The position numbers and the translations under genes are program-made. Shown here piece by piece: positions 50,192 to 60,265 of a stretch of DNA of 64,000 bases. The notes below the pieces were generated by a model. It saw only the letters and a program-made list of their open reading frames with translations. It did not search any database and had not been told where the DNA came from. The stretch is taken from positions 40,740 to 104,739 of the forward strand of contig CAXIWS010000195.1 in the NCBI GenBank assembly GCA_964036195.1. The letters are read 5' to 3'. Each line of letters begins with the position of its first letter. Position 1 is the stretch's first letter. Source of the DNA: Sphaerolaimus hirsutus. Taxonomy: Eukaryota; Nematoda; Chromadorea; Monhysterida; Sphaerolaimidae.

Positions 50192-50291
50192 GTGCTCCCA
50201 TTCAATGCCAAACTTTTTGCGCAACAAAAAAAAAATTCATAAGAGCCATCGGATTCAAACACTCCACAAAATACTGAAATTACACTCTCCC
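50192..50291 (+). CDS. Gene B, exon 13
   Basis: Acceptor TTAAATTACAG, donor GTTAGT at 50292; 100 nt, phase 2 to 0. Reads CSHSMPNFLRNKKKIHKSHR then IQTLHKILKLHSP. Strongly basic, a possible nucleic-acid-binding or nuclear-targeting segment. Rests mainly on phase continuity. Confidence 0.5.
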
Positions 50292-50698
50292 GTTAGTTTA
50301 CTTTCACTTCCAATTTGTTAACTTCATTTCCCAAATAATAGGCTTTAATATTAACCAACCTTTACCCGCTAACAGTCACAGACGCCGTCAGCTTTTATCT
50401 TAAATATAAAATTGTATGCAAAGACAAAAATAAACCTATAACTCATCATAAAATACTGATATGCATGATGCACCTGTGGAGTTTAATCCTATAACTAAGT
50501 CGACTTGACTACTTCTTTCGATAAATGTTTACATTTCATACTATGGCATATCGGAATGTGACGTCAAAATATATTTCGATTATTATGATATATCTGCAGG
50601 TATAGCTGCACAAATTTTGCATGAATAATCCGAAATTATCTTACTTTGGATAATTTTTACCATTCATACACATAACTCAATTCGTTTTTATCATTCAG
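50292..50698. other. Intron, A/C-rich, nothing recognised
   Basis: No repeat of the known families and no extra exon candidate. Confidence 0.5.
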
Positions 50699-50769
50699 GT
50701 GGAACGATCGGCTGCACACAAACGCAGTCTCACATGGAACAAGAAAATCGTCACCACAGCTATCACCAG
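50699..50769 (+). CDS. Gene B, exon 14
   Basis: Acceptor ATCATTCAG, donor GTTTAT at 50770; 71 nt, phase 0 to 2: VERSAAHKRSLTWNKKIVTT then AIT. Basic. Confidence 0.58.
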
Positions 50770-51196
50770 GTTTATAAATATAAATTTTCATGAGAACGAC
50801 AGTAAATAAAGGAAATCGTGTAATAGCCTACAGTCAAAAATATTTTATGTCAACCAATTTGTCTTTCACTTTAATTGTGAATGCTGTCCATAAAGTGCTA
50901 TCAGTTTTTCCTCTCCAAAACGACTACCTTACATTAATTATCCCCTTTTTTCACTATATATGTGCATATTAACTTATTTTTACTTTTTTTGACGGACTTT
51001 TTGCGATTATAGCCCCATTTATTCCTATACGTACAAAAAACGTATATATTGTACCACGGGGAACGCCCACACACTGAGAAATTTTTTTAGTCATCTTTCA
51101 CTTCCAAAGTTGCGTTTTGTTCTGTACATGAACCACTGCGGGGCTGGAAATGTACAACAGCCCTGAAACGATATATATTTCATTTAAATATTTCAG

Positions 51197-51299
51197 CCAT
51201 CGCGCCTACTCTGACAAAACGACAATGTCTAATGGATCACAAACTGAAGGTTTCGGCTCGCAGAATTCCGTCATATCTCTACAATCCGGCAATCAATGA
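51197..51299 (+). CDS. Gene B, last exon
   Basis: Acceptor ATATTTCAG at 51188-51196; reads SHRAYSDKTTMSNGSQTEGF then GSQNSVISLQSGNQ and TGA at 51297-51299. The stop lies in the sequence ATGA at the edge of the ~610-bp duplicated segment. That segment may have supplied the present stop and truncated an older, longer C-terminus. Confidence 0.6.
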
Positions 51300-51905
51300 A
51301 ATATTCAGTGTCAATTTTTTGGATTTTTACGTTAGTCATTTTCTCGTGTAATTACAACCCGCAAAACTCTAGTTTCAAAAGCTTGTGTGGACATCCCATA
51401 ACCATGGCCTTTTTATCACTGCAAGAAGAGCTACATGCTCACAAATTTTTGGATAGCGATCGCACATTCGAGGTCGCGTTTTACGTAACATATACCGTAT
51501 GTCGTCGAATTAGGCCCCGGTTTTTATATTTTTTCACACTGAAATATTCTGAAAAAAAGGTTGAATATCTGACAATAAGCAGCACTTATGAGTTTTTACA
51601 TCCATATATAAAGATGTAGATGGTATAAACAATATACTAACGTACTACAGTAAGTGTTTTGAACCTATGTTATGCATTTGCCGCATCACAAACTCAAAGT
51701 GGACATTTCCAGGGGGGGGGGGGTTTCGAGGAAATAGGGTAGACTAGGCGTCTATCGCCCCACACACGCTAGTTGACATCGACATCAAATGACAACTGTT
51801 TTCATTCTCAACTAAAAAAATGCGTTTGAAACTCGATCATCAGCTCCTCTTTATTTTCAATCGGAATCGCGACTAGTAGACATTTAGTATCGATCTCAAC
51901 TAACG
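51296..51905 (+). repeat. ~610-bp duplicated segment, copy 2, with ORF
   Basis: Near-identical to 23540-24150. ORF 51296-51619 (107 codons) starts MKYSVSIFWIFTLVIFSC, signal-peptide-like, then NYNPQNSSFKSLCGHPITMA. It differs from copy 1 by only a handful of residues. The TACCGTATTT-type MITE (51500-51735) and the CACACACGCTAGTTGACATC element (51757-51905) are carried along in the same order. Confidence 0.75.
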
Positions 51906-52142
51906 TGTGATCGCCCTATGTCGGGGGTGCCCATCTAGTGATCACATTCATAAATATTTAATACGCAAATGTACACTCTACTTTTACACGCAGATAAAAC
52001 ACGACTGTGAATGTTGATCAATAAATATATATTAAATATCCGTCTAACAGTGATCATTTATTCACATATATATATACATATAAAAATATATATATTACCA
52101 CCATGTCCCCAATTCATGCAAAGTGCTGGGGGGTTGCACCAT

Positions 52143-52390
52143 TGCCCTACACACACTAGTTTTCACCGTCACTGATATCAAAAATGAAATCTCCATATGG
52201 CCACATCCAGCTTACTCATTCTGTATGCTTTGTATTTTAGTTTGCAAATTTTCAAAGTTAAACTATCACTTATTTCAACTCGAATTTAAATAAAATCAAA
52301 TCATTTAACTCTGATTTTTAATTTCCATATTAAAAATTTCCAGTTTTCACACGAAGTCACGCTGAAAAGTAGTGCGTGTAGGCACAATAT
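52143..52390. mobile_element. CCCTACACACACTAG MITE, copy 2
   Basis: Close match to 40849-41095. Left end CCCTACACACACTAGTTTTC, right end GAAAAGTAGTGCGTGTAGGC; imperfect inverted ends. 51905-52142 and 52390-52620 hold AT-rich DNA with no other signal. Confidence 0.75.
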
Positions 52391-52621
52391 ATCCCCCAAC
52401 TTTCACCTTCTAGCGCACCCTACAACCGGATATATGATATCACAAGTAAAATTAAAAAAATGGTGCCGTACTTCACCTGCAAAGGGCATATATAAATAGA
52501 ATACCGTAAGGTCATAATTCACATATGCACCTGTTATACGCTCTATTTCCATGTTTACTGTTATTTACATAGATACTTATAATATTCGCTTACATAAGCC
52601 AACTGGATGACATCTATTGAA

Positions 52622-53100
52622 ATGAAAATTATAACTTCTGTACTATTTTTCTTGATCTTCACATCTCTAACCGTATCAGTATACACACAAATGGTTAGAT
52701 ATAATAACCATATTATTGGCTAATATGTTAAAAAATGTACACAAAATGACGGCGCCGTTTACTAGTCTTTCAAATTTCCAGTTTCCCTGTTAAATCACAA
52801 AAATAAATTCTTTTGGATTCCCTTTCTTTTTACGGTTACTACAATGTTTTTACCGTTTCCGTTTCTGTTTAAATATTTATTTTAAGAAAATAGTCTATAA
52901 GCTATCAAATTATGGTCTACTACCTATCACAGACATCAAAAACGATCACCGGGGTATACAATCACACCCGCCCTATTACAGATACTTTCTACCGAAATAC
53001 GATATTACCTCGAAATATCGCCAAACGGATATACTATTTCGCCAGCAAAATTTCTGACAGGGCAGTTTATTCAAGGTCTAGCTTTATTTATTCATCATAA
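52622..53100 (+). CDS. Small secreted peptide gene (2 exons)
   Basis: Exon 1 (52622-52693) encodes MKIITSVLFFLIFTSLTVSV then YTQM, a textbook signal peptide: Met-Lys, a 15-residue hydrophobic core and small residues before a likely cleavage site. Donor GTTAGA at 52694. Acceptor CTATCACAG at 52924-52932 opens exon 2 (52933-53100), in frame, reading TSKTITGVYNHTRPITDTFY then RNTILPRNIAKRIYYFASKI and a TAA. The mature product would be ~55 residues, basic, with no cysteines and one N-glycosylation sequon (NHT). I do not recognise the family. It could also be the 5' end of a longer gene if the AAG|GTCTAG donor near 53075 is used. Confidence 0.5.
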
Positions 53101-53236
53101 ATTTTGGTATCCATCGTAGTTAATACTAAACATAAGGGTACCGGTACTGAGAGTGAGAATTATTTTTTCTCATTGATAAAACATCGCCATATGAAATAGT
53201 GGCCTAGTCCCTAAATATAAATATTTCATTTCCGCA

Positions 53237-53682
53237 TACCGTATTTCCTCGAAATACCCCCCGGCGGGTGATTGTTTCATAGTGGTCCCCAAAGGCGGGG
53301 GTTAAACGAGGCGGGGGGGGGGGGTAATTCAAGGGGAGGGGTTATTATTTCACAAGAAAATTTTTAAAAACCAAGTCGCAAATTGTCGTCTGAAAAGTAC
53401 GCAGACGTCCAAAAATGCTACAAAAACCGCCATTTATAAGGTTCTGTAGACTAATATTAGTATGTAGATGCTATGTACACTGTTCTAACGTGACACCGAC
53501 ATTTTTTTAACCTGTGTTCTGCAGTACACAGAACACAAACTACAGTTATTACCACGTACGTTCCCTTTACACTCAATTTGGGGCGGGGTATTTCGAGGGC
53601 CGGGGATGATTGTTTCATAGTGGTCCCGAGAGGGGGGGGGGGGGGCGTCAAACGAGGCGGGGTATTTCGAGGAAATACGGTA
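53237..53682. mobile_element. TACCGTATTTCCTCGAA MITE, long copy
   Basis: GCATACCGTATTTCCTCGAA to TTCGAGGAAATACGGTATGC. Internal repetition of GATTGTTTCATAGTGGTCCC / GGCGGGGGTTAAACGAGGCG near both ends. Confidence 0.85.
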
Positions 53683-53905
53683 TGCGCATTTTCAAAGAAA
53701 ACTGTTAGAAGGACACTTCTCTCTCCTCAATGCCCTTCTAACTTATATGAATATGACCATATAACGAAATATAATATTTATATTCAGCGTCCAGGTCACT
53801 ACTTCATATGCCAATATTTTAATCCATGACAATAAATTATCCCCACTCTCTGTTGCATCTTCAAACGCTCGAATCCGCAAACGTTATGTTTCGCTCCCTT
53901 TTCAG

Positions 53906-53944
53906 GAACAGCCTAAAAAGATGGTCCAGACTCTTTGCTTCTGG
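53906..53944 (+). CDS. Possible exon (13 residues)
   Basis: Acceptor CTCCCTTTTCAG, donor GTAATG; 39 nt, phase 0-0: EQPKKMVQTLCFW. It may belong to the start of gene C or to the secreted-peptide gene. Confidence 0.35.
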
Positions 53945-54693
53945 GTAATGACTTCGACATGTGTCACTACTGTTCTCTCCCAGAACAGTGAGAGGTGTCT
54001 TGCTTTTATTTGGAAGTTGGAGTGAAAAACTCCAACGAAATTAACCTTTCGCTGTTTCGCTCAACGAACTTCGTTTCACAGAATGCTTTTAAATGTATAT
54101 TTGTGACAAAATGCCAAATGCCATAATACTAAACCAAATTCATATATTTTTCCCATGCCATTTAGAGGCGGGTTTAATTCGAGGACGGCGTTAAATCAAT
54201 CGAGCGATATTTCCAGATAATACAGTATTCACATTTCTACAATAATTTCTATTTAAATGGACGGCTTGTACAGCTCAGTACCGCTGTGTAGCTGGTGCGA
54301 GTTCCAACTATTGTAAAAGTTCATTTGATGTCTGAAATTCAAGCACTAAGTATACTCGACAGACCGTAAAGTATTCTCCCAAAATTATGTATGTATTGGT
54401 TGATAAACCACGAACTACATGAATATATATCCACTTTTACTATAAAGTAAAATATATAGTAAAAGAAAATACCCAAGTAGTGTACAAATGGCGGAATGTT
54501 ATTTCCATAAATCTTTTTATTTTTTTCTTCTGTATTCACTTTTATCTTGTTAAATGACAACCTCGTGATGGACTATTTCCTTCATAATAATGGATTGCAT
54601 TCGGTTCGCCGAGTATAATTAAATGGTATTACATAGAAATTTCACTCAAAATAACGTGAAATATCAACATCATATCCCATTAATTTTATTTAG

Positions 54694-54790
54694 TACTACA
54701 TATAACATTTCACACAACATATCGCACTTTACAACACTTGGAAACGCTCCCTGGATGACCGTGTCCGACCGCAAGGAGTATATAAAAGGA
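54694..54790 (+). CDS. Gene C exon (first confidently linked)
   Basis: Acceptor TTTTATTTAG, donor GTACGT at 54791; 97 nt, ends phase 0. Reads TTYNISHNISHFTTLGNAPW then MTVSDRKEYIKG. It joins 55518 in frame. The region 53945-54693 contains no other clear exon. Confidence 0.5.
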
Positions 54791-55029
54791 GTACGTTTAA
54801 TACCAAAATATTATGATTTTTAAATTTTGTAATTCAAGAGTCAAATTGTATTACAAACCACTCAATTAAACACCGTTTTTGATTTTCATCACCAAATTAG
54901 AATATCTGACGCATTTATTTCAACCCAATAATCTATCCGTGAAGACTTCGTCATGTATACAATCAAACACTAAACAAAGATATAAATATATCATTCTATA
55001 TTGCTCAATCATTTATCTATTTCCCCAAA

Positions 55030-55487
55030 CAAGTACGTATCCAGTGGGGGGGGCCGGGGGGGGGGGTGCAGCCCCCCCCCCCCCCACTCCCGCGGTGAGA
55101 CATAAAAAATCCCGGGAAATGAATCTTTTTCTATAGATTTTTCATGATAGGTGCAAAAATTTCGCGCGCTGGAGCGCGTCTCTCCCCTCCAACACCTAAT
55201 TATCAGTGGATCGGGCCCCAGTGACACAAATCCAATATATTGTGTGCCCGTCGCTGTATATGAACGTGTATTTACATACATATCCAGCCGTTTCTGGCGA
55301 TGGCCCCAGCGCCAATTGCGCCAGGGCGTGGCCCCTATGAATGGCGCCAGCGCCATGGCGCCATTCCATCACTGTGTAGGCGAAATTTCAAGGGGGTGGG
55401 GCTCAGCCCCCCCCCCCGTTCGCCGATCTCCGTAAAGAATCAGCCCCCCCCCCCCCCCGCCGCTCGAAAATACTGGATACGTCCCTG
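55030..55487 (-). mobile_element. B-type hAT MITE, reverse, exact 8-bp TSD (TCCCCAAA)
   Basis: CAAGTACGTATCCAGTGGGG to ACTGGATACGTCCCTG, flanked by TCCCCAAA at 55022-55029 and 55488-55495. GCGCGCTGGAGCGCG and the GGCGCC block are present. Confidence 0.9.
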
Positions 55488-55517
55488 TCCCCAAACCAAT
55501 CCCCACAGTCTGTTCAG

Positions 55518-55583
55518 GTTCTGAAGCCATTTTTAATCCGGCGGTTCTACAAAAAGGATGGAAACCTAATTTGCGTCGAGCTG
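55518..55583 (+). CDS. Gene C exon, block shared with gene A
   Basis: Acceptor CTGTTCAG at 55510-55517, donor GTGGCA at 55584; 66 nt, phase 0-0: VLKPFLIRRFYKKDGNLICV then EL. Aligns with the first 22 residues of gene A exon 32185 (TFDPFAKCGWFKKHNQIIFV EL). The acceptor lies only ~30 bp after a MITE. Confidence 0.65.
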
Positions 55584-55933
55584 GTGGCAATCCCAAACAC
55601 TCCATATTGTAAAACAAATTATTAAAATATATCTTACAATACCGTCCATTTATCCAAAAAAGTGCCCATCCATTGTATCTCAAGTAAAAATATAACGTCA
55701 ATTTATTTACATGTATTAACCACTACCCTATCCAGGCAGAGGTCTAAACTACAGCAGATCCACGTCCCCAACTAGACGTAAAACGTAGTGAAATTCTCAC
55801 ATTTCTAAAGCGATTTTGAACCTTCTGTAAAAAAGTTCTCCTCTGAACTGCCCATTTCAAACATCACAATCTTTCTCTAATTTTTTATTTTAGAACAGAT
55901 TCGATACATTTGTTTACATTGTGCAGAGTCTAG

Positions 55934-56121
55934 GATTGCCTCCTGGCTCATTACTTTGCGTTCGCTCCAATAAAAGCCGTGAAAAAATTTCGACTACCCC
56001 GTCCCGACCAAATACCCAGCCGCCTTGACTTCGATATAGAGTTGCTGCGCAGTCCACGGCAAAATTCTCTATATCTCTACCGCCAAAACGACGGCTACGT
56101 CATCAGACCCGGCGATGTCCG
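55934..56121 (+). CDS. Gene C exon, block shared with gene A
   Basis: Acceptor GAGTCTAG at 55926-55933, donor GTAATT at 56122; 188 nt, phase 0 to 2. Reads DCLLAHYFAFAPIKAVKKFR, then LPRPDQIPSRLDFDIELLRS and ...QNDGYVIRPGDV. It aligns with the rest of gene A exon 32185: [IL]P-R-x-D, L, Y-V-[MI]-x-P-G-D. Confidence 0.7.
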
Positions 56122-56239
56122 GTAATTTTTTTTGTCTTACACACATAAAATTTTTAAAGCTGCGGCATATCTTGTCTACGCACAGTCTCCATGATTCGAG
56201 CAAATAATAGTGCAAAATTTCTCAAAAAGCAATTGAGAA

Positions 56240-56508
56240 AAACACGTATCCAAGTGTGCCGTGGCCTGGGGGAACCCCCCCCCCTTCCCGGAGTTAGATG
56301 TAAAAAGTCCCGGAAAATGCAACTTTTTCTATATTTTTTGATATTTCTTTATAAAAAATTGCGCGCATGCACGCTATTTCTTCCCCAACCATTGTAATTT
56401 TAGCGGGGGCTGATCCCCCCACCCACCGCGTTCTCCGCCCCCCCCCCCCCCCCCCCCGGTAAATAAGCAGCCCCCCCCCCGCTCAAAAATCCTGGATATT
56501 TCCCTGAA
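56240..56508 (-). mobile_element. B-type MITE, reverse, shortened
   Basis: AAACACGTATCCAAGTGTGC, TTGCGCGCATGCACGC, then directly GTAAATAAGCAGCCCCCC and CTCAAAAATCCTGGATATTTCCCTG. The central palindromic block is missing. 56510-56870 contains only A/C-rich sequence. Confidence 0.7.
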
Positions 56509-56879
56509 TTGACATACATAAATCGAAATTGAACCCGTTTCGGGGACCGGGGGTTCTTTGCCGAAAGTATGAAAAAATCTTCCTCCTGATAGATAGTTAG
56601 GTGACCGTCATCCGATATAAATAATTTGCTCACCGATTTGTGGGGGTACCAGTCCCCCCCTCCAAGCCCCCCTACGAGACTCCTGCGTCTACCAAGCACA
56701 TTCATCTCTAAATCAACACCAACAATTTATCTACGTCCCATCTCCAAATAACTCCACCCTCTCCCACTATTCTAAATACCACCTCCAATCCTTGCAACCA
56801 CTAAAAATATTTTCACTTGTATATATTCAGCTCGCAGTATATTTCAACGAAATACACTAAACATAATGTTACATTTCAG

Positions 56880-57054
56880 CACATGCACCGTTGCAAGAAT
56901 ATTTACGGACAAGGGCGAACAAGTGATCAGTTGTCGAGCGTACTTTCCCCACATCGACACGATAACGACATGCTATTGCGATGATTGTGTTCTGAAGGCT
57001 CGACGGACTAGGGCTGAACTCGATAGGCAACAGATGAAAAATGAGACTGAACCG
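56880..57054 (+). CDS. Gene C exon, block shared with gene A
   Basis: Acceptor ACATTTCAG at 56871-56879, donor GTACGT at 57055; 175 nt, phase 2 to 0. TCTVARIFTDKGEQVISCRA aligns with gene A ECVVAKIRADKKDEQILKCR. Then YFPHIDTITTCYCDDCVLKA with a C-x-C-x2-C cluster not found in gene A, and RRTRAELDRQQMKNETEP. Confidence 0.72.
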
Positions 57055-57309
57055 GTACGTCATGCATCCTATTTCTTGATATCCAACAAAAACAGCCACG
57101 GCGGCGGGGCTAGGGCAAGCGACAGCGCCTTCCAGTGCCGGACCAAAACATCTCCCAGAAATGGCAATTTCACACCATATAGTCGACAATTAGAAGTTTA
57201 TTTTCCTAAAAACCAACCATTCACCTTTCACAACATCTTTTTGCCTAACAGGTCTATCCGTGCCAAATGCCTGTGAAAATGGACTATTTTTCTATTCATA
57301 TTATTGTAT

Positions 57310-57640
57310 AGCATAAGTGCTCAAATAAGTCCTCCCCTTCGAATAACTATTGCCCTCTAATAACTCCCCCTCTTGAATAACACCCGCAAAAAATTATAAC
57401 GAAAAAATAACTCCCCCGGGAACTTATTGGAGGATTTACCGTATGTCTGTAAAATACACACATACAGCCTTCTGACGCAAACGTCACAGCCGCAATGGTG
57501 TCGCGCATACCAATCGCGCCCGCATCATCGCGCCATTCCCCTACAACAGGAGTAAAATTTTAGGCAAGACTAGCTCCCCCCCCCCCCCCGTTGCCTCTGT
57601 ATACCATCCAACCCACGCTCAAACATCCAGCATATGTCAC
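57310..57640. mobile_element. Overlapping MITE remnants
   Basis: 57310-57445 has GAATAACTCCCCC / CTCTTGAATAACACCC motifs and ends ATTTACCGTATG (a TACCGTATTT relative). 57440-57640 is a decayed A-type MITE (GTCTGTAAAATACACACATA, CGCGCCATTCCCCTACAACAGG, GTATACCATCC, GCTCAAACATCCAGCATATG). Confidence 0.5.
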
Positions 57641-57752
57641 CGAAAACATCAATGACCACGACACTCGACTTTTACAAATATATGCGTGAATTTAATTGCA
57701 CTAGTTAGATTGAGTAGCTACAAAGCAATGATAATTCTTAGCTCTGTTTCAG

Positions 57753-57788
57753 GAAAGCCTCGACGACGAGGAAAGCGACGATTTAACG
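57753..57788 (+). CDS. Gene C microexon (36 nt)
   Basis: Acceptor CTCTGTTTCAG, donor GTAACT at 57789; phase 0-0: ESLDDEESDDLT. Acidic counterpart of gene A's 33778-33798. Confidence 0.6.
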
Positions 57789-57804
57789 GTAACTTACTAC
57801 TTTG

Positions 57805-58185
57805 TCATTTGTGGATCGCGATCGGGAATGCTAATTTCACAATTCTAAATCGGGATTAACCGGGATTGCCCTCACGGGATCGGGATTGACATTTTTATCG
57901 CTATCGCAACTGTGCTCTACGGATACAAATTTCATCACTTTTCTCCACTCACAGTTGTTCATAAATTTCTCAAAACACTGTTAGATGTCACAAAAGTTAT
58001 ATAATTTGGACACTGGGTGTCTGGATGGTCGGATTCTCGGGATCGGGATGGCGATTTGAAATATTTCGCGACTGGAATCGGGATTTGTATTTTCTGAACT
58101 CGCGATCAGTATGGAGACTGGCAAATACCCAAATTTCACGGATAACACATCGGGATACGGATCCCGTTTGGACCCTATATAGGTC
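57805..58185. mobile_element. GGGATC-core element, decayed
   Basis: GTGGATCGCGATCGGGAATG to GGATCCCGTTTGGACCCTATA. Shared centre (CTCACAGTTGTTCATAAA, AAAACACTGTTAGATG) with 41875-42460. The left terminal repeat is degraded. Confidence 0.65.
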
Positions 58186-58336
58186 TCCGAGTTACGTCCG
58201 TATACAGCCACATGCACAGAAAACATGTCCATATTCACTGCCTTTCATAATTCGCTCAAACGGACTAGGCGATAATTTATGTTACAAATGGAAACTGCGC
58301 CCATTATTCACCCTTTAATACCATTTTTCATCTCAG

Positions 58337-58519
58337 GACGACATGTTAAACGACGCACTTGATGAATTTCTGACAAAAAAAAATTTGGCCCCCAACACTC
58401 CCCCAACGGCGAAAAATGTCAACAAAGAGAAATCGGACACTGATAAAGCTATCGAAGCCTACCTTGCCGATGAGGGCCTGACTTCTAATGAACCCACGCA
58501 TTTAGCCGACACCACAGAG
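58337..58519 (+). CDS. Gene C exon with LNDALDEFL motif
   Basis: Acceptor CATCTCAG, donor GTTTGT at 58520; 183 nt, phase 0-0. Starts DDMLNDALDEFLTKKNLAPN, then PPTAKNVNKEKSDTDKAIEA and YLADEGLTSNEPTHLADTTE. The start matches gene A exon 34227 and gene C exon 58818. A second half with KAIEAYLADE resembles AVDALLADNE in 58818, so the whole exon was duplicated. Confidence 0.72.
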
Positions 58520-58817
58520 GTTTGTCAACTAAATTGAGTTGAACCCCCCCCCCCCCCCGTCCACCCTGACTACCTCGTTGGCATAAATAAATAGCTAAGC
58601 GGTCTCATAGATAAATATATAACTGCGAGTATTCCGACGCCGGAACGTACCACCGAATCAGCACCCCCAGCCCAAAAACCCACCCCTTTCCTACCCCTGC
58701 ACCGCATGAACACTTCACTCCTGTCATATACTACTTTACACAATATTATATTCCCTACTCACACAAAAAGCCAATTTAACTCTTAAATGCGTTCATTACA
58801 ATACTACCTCTTTACAG

Positions 58818-59006
58818 GACGACCTCTTGAACGAAGCATTGGACAAATTTCTAATGACACAAAAGTCCAAAAAATCCGCTCAACCGTCATCTTCGTGCCT
58901 CGACGATAAAAATGACGATCTAAATTTTGAGCAAGCCGTGGACGCATTGCTTGCTGATAACGAGACAATTGCTAAGGAGTGCCCTCCATATTCTCGCAAT
59001 ACGAAG
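58818..59006 (+). CDS. Gene C exon with LNEALDKFL motif
   Basis: Acceptor TCTTTACAG, donor GTATTT at 59007; 189 nt, phase 0-0. DDLLNEALDKFLMTQKSKKS, then SSSCLDDKNDDLNFEQAVDA and LLADNETIAKECPPYSRNTK. Tandem duplicate of 58337-58519. Confidence 0.72.
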
Positions 59007-59289
59007 GTATTTAAACTTTTATGTTATTTGTCTTTAAATCTCAAATATCATCGATTTTACAAATACTCGAAATATTATTCAAAACATAAGGCTATAATGT
59101 CTCAAAATCCGTATAAACACACTCAATCGTGTACTTTTTTACTCTTTTTGTATACACAAAAATTGGGCCAAAATTTATCAAAAAACACTCCCGATAGATA
59201 ATTAGCTGAGCCATTTCCGGGGGTCTTTGGGCCTAGTAGCCAAAAAATTTGCCTCGCAATAGATAGATAGCTGAGCGGCCCACGGCATA

Positions 59290-59432
59290 CATAAATACCT
59301 GCCCATTTGGGGGGGCGGCCAGACCACCCCCCCCCCTTAGTAATCCCCTGGCCATTCCTGCCACTTTTTTATGTCCGACAAGGGAAGGGCGGTGGGGGCT
59401 ACCGCTCCAACCCGTGTCTACGTCCTTGCCGC
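59290..59432 (+). mobile_element. A-type MITE 3' fragments
   Basis: CCCCTGGCCATTCCTGCCAC, TTTTTATGTCCGACAAGGGA and CTACGTCCTTGCC match the 3' end of A/D-type MITEs. Shuffled. Confidence 0.5.
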
Positions 59433-59498
59433 CCCCCGTACCTACGTACTTATGTCTATGTAATTATCTACACACTAAAAATTACTATAAAAACGCAG

Positions 59499-59597
59499 GT
59501 AGTCGAAACCCGCGTCGTCGATTTGGACACCAGCGCACCCGAACGAAAGTACTCAAAACAAGACAACAATTTCAACGCCACAACCTCAACTAAAAAG
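59499..59597 (+). CDS. Gene C exon (VDxD/K-rich repeat 1)
   Basis: Acceptor AAAAACGCAG, donor GTAAAT at 59598; 99 nt, phase 0-0: VVETRVVDLDTSAPERKYSK then QDNNFNATTSTKK. Same length and phase as 60056-60154 and related in sequence (VVD[LV]D, SK...NF). Confidence 0.65.
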
Positions 59598-59704
59598 GTA
59601 AATAATCCATTTTTACCTTTAATATTAAATACATATAAATAATTCTATTATATCTTTCAAACATCATTATTTTGCAAATGCTAACTATTATTACACTTTT
59701 ATAG

Positions 59705-59944
59705 ACGGGCGTCACCCTCTCATCATTTTTACCCACTGTGCATGGTTACCCGACCTCCATTTTTCCCTGGCCGGTGTGCATTATTGCCCGCTGTCCATCT
59801 CGGCCCCCCTCCATCCACACCAGCCACCAAGCGGGCCGTCTATCCGACCACAAAGTGTATCCGACCGCCCACTATCCGTGGAGCTTCGACTACCTTTCAC
59901 ACCAGAGCAATCATGCACACCGAGCAGCGAAAATTCCACGCCGA
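59705..59944 (+). CDS. Gene C exon (tentative, Pro/His/Ser-rich)
   Basis: Acceptor ACTTTTATAG; donor CGA|GTAAGC at 59945 gives 80 residues in phase 0-0 (starts TGVTLSSFLPTVHGYPTSIF). Three frames are open here and a second donor (CGG|GTAAAC at ~59962) suits another frame, so the reading is ambiguous. Confidence 0.4.
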
Positions 59945-60055
59945 GTAAGCACGCACAGCGGGTAAACATGCACACAATATCTGACTCTTATAGACCTACA
60001 TATTCAAATTAACAAATCATAATCTCTTTGTATCACATAACTTACATCTACGCAG

Positions 60056-60154
60056 ACTTTCGAAATCCCTGTCGTTGACGTCGACTCTACAAAAAACGAA
60101 CCAACCTGCTCAAAATCGTACAAAAATTTCGACGTTCCGACTTGTTCAAAAAAC
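60056..60154 (+). CDS. Gene C exon (VDxD/CSK repeat 2)
   Basis: Acceptor CATCTACGCAG, donor GTTAGT at 60155; 99 nt, phase 0-0: TFEIPVVDVDSTKNEPTCSK then SYKNFDVPTCSKN. Contains the CSK motif twice. Confidence 0.68.
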
Positions 60155-60265
60155 GTTAGTTATATTTATTATATAGTAATTATATAGTTGACGTTGGCAC
60201 AAAGCCTACCTCCAAAAATTCGACGGCGCTAACACCTACAAATCTTACCGTACCATGACTCCATT

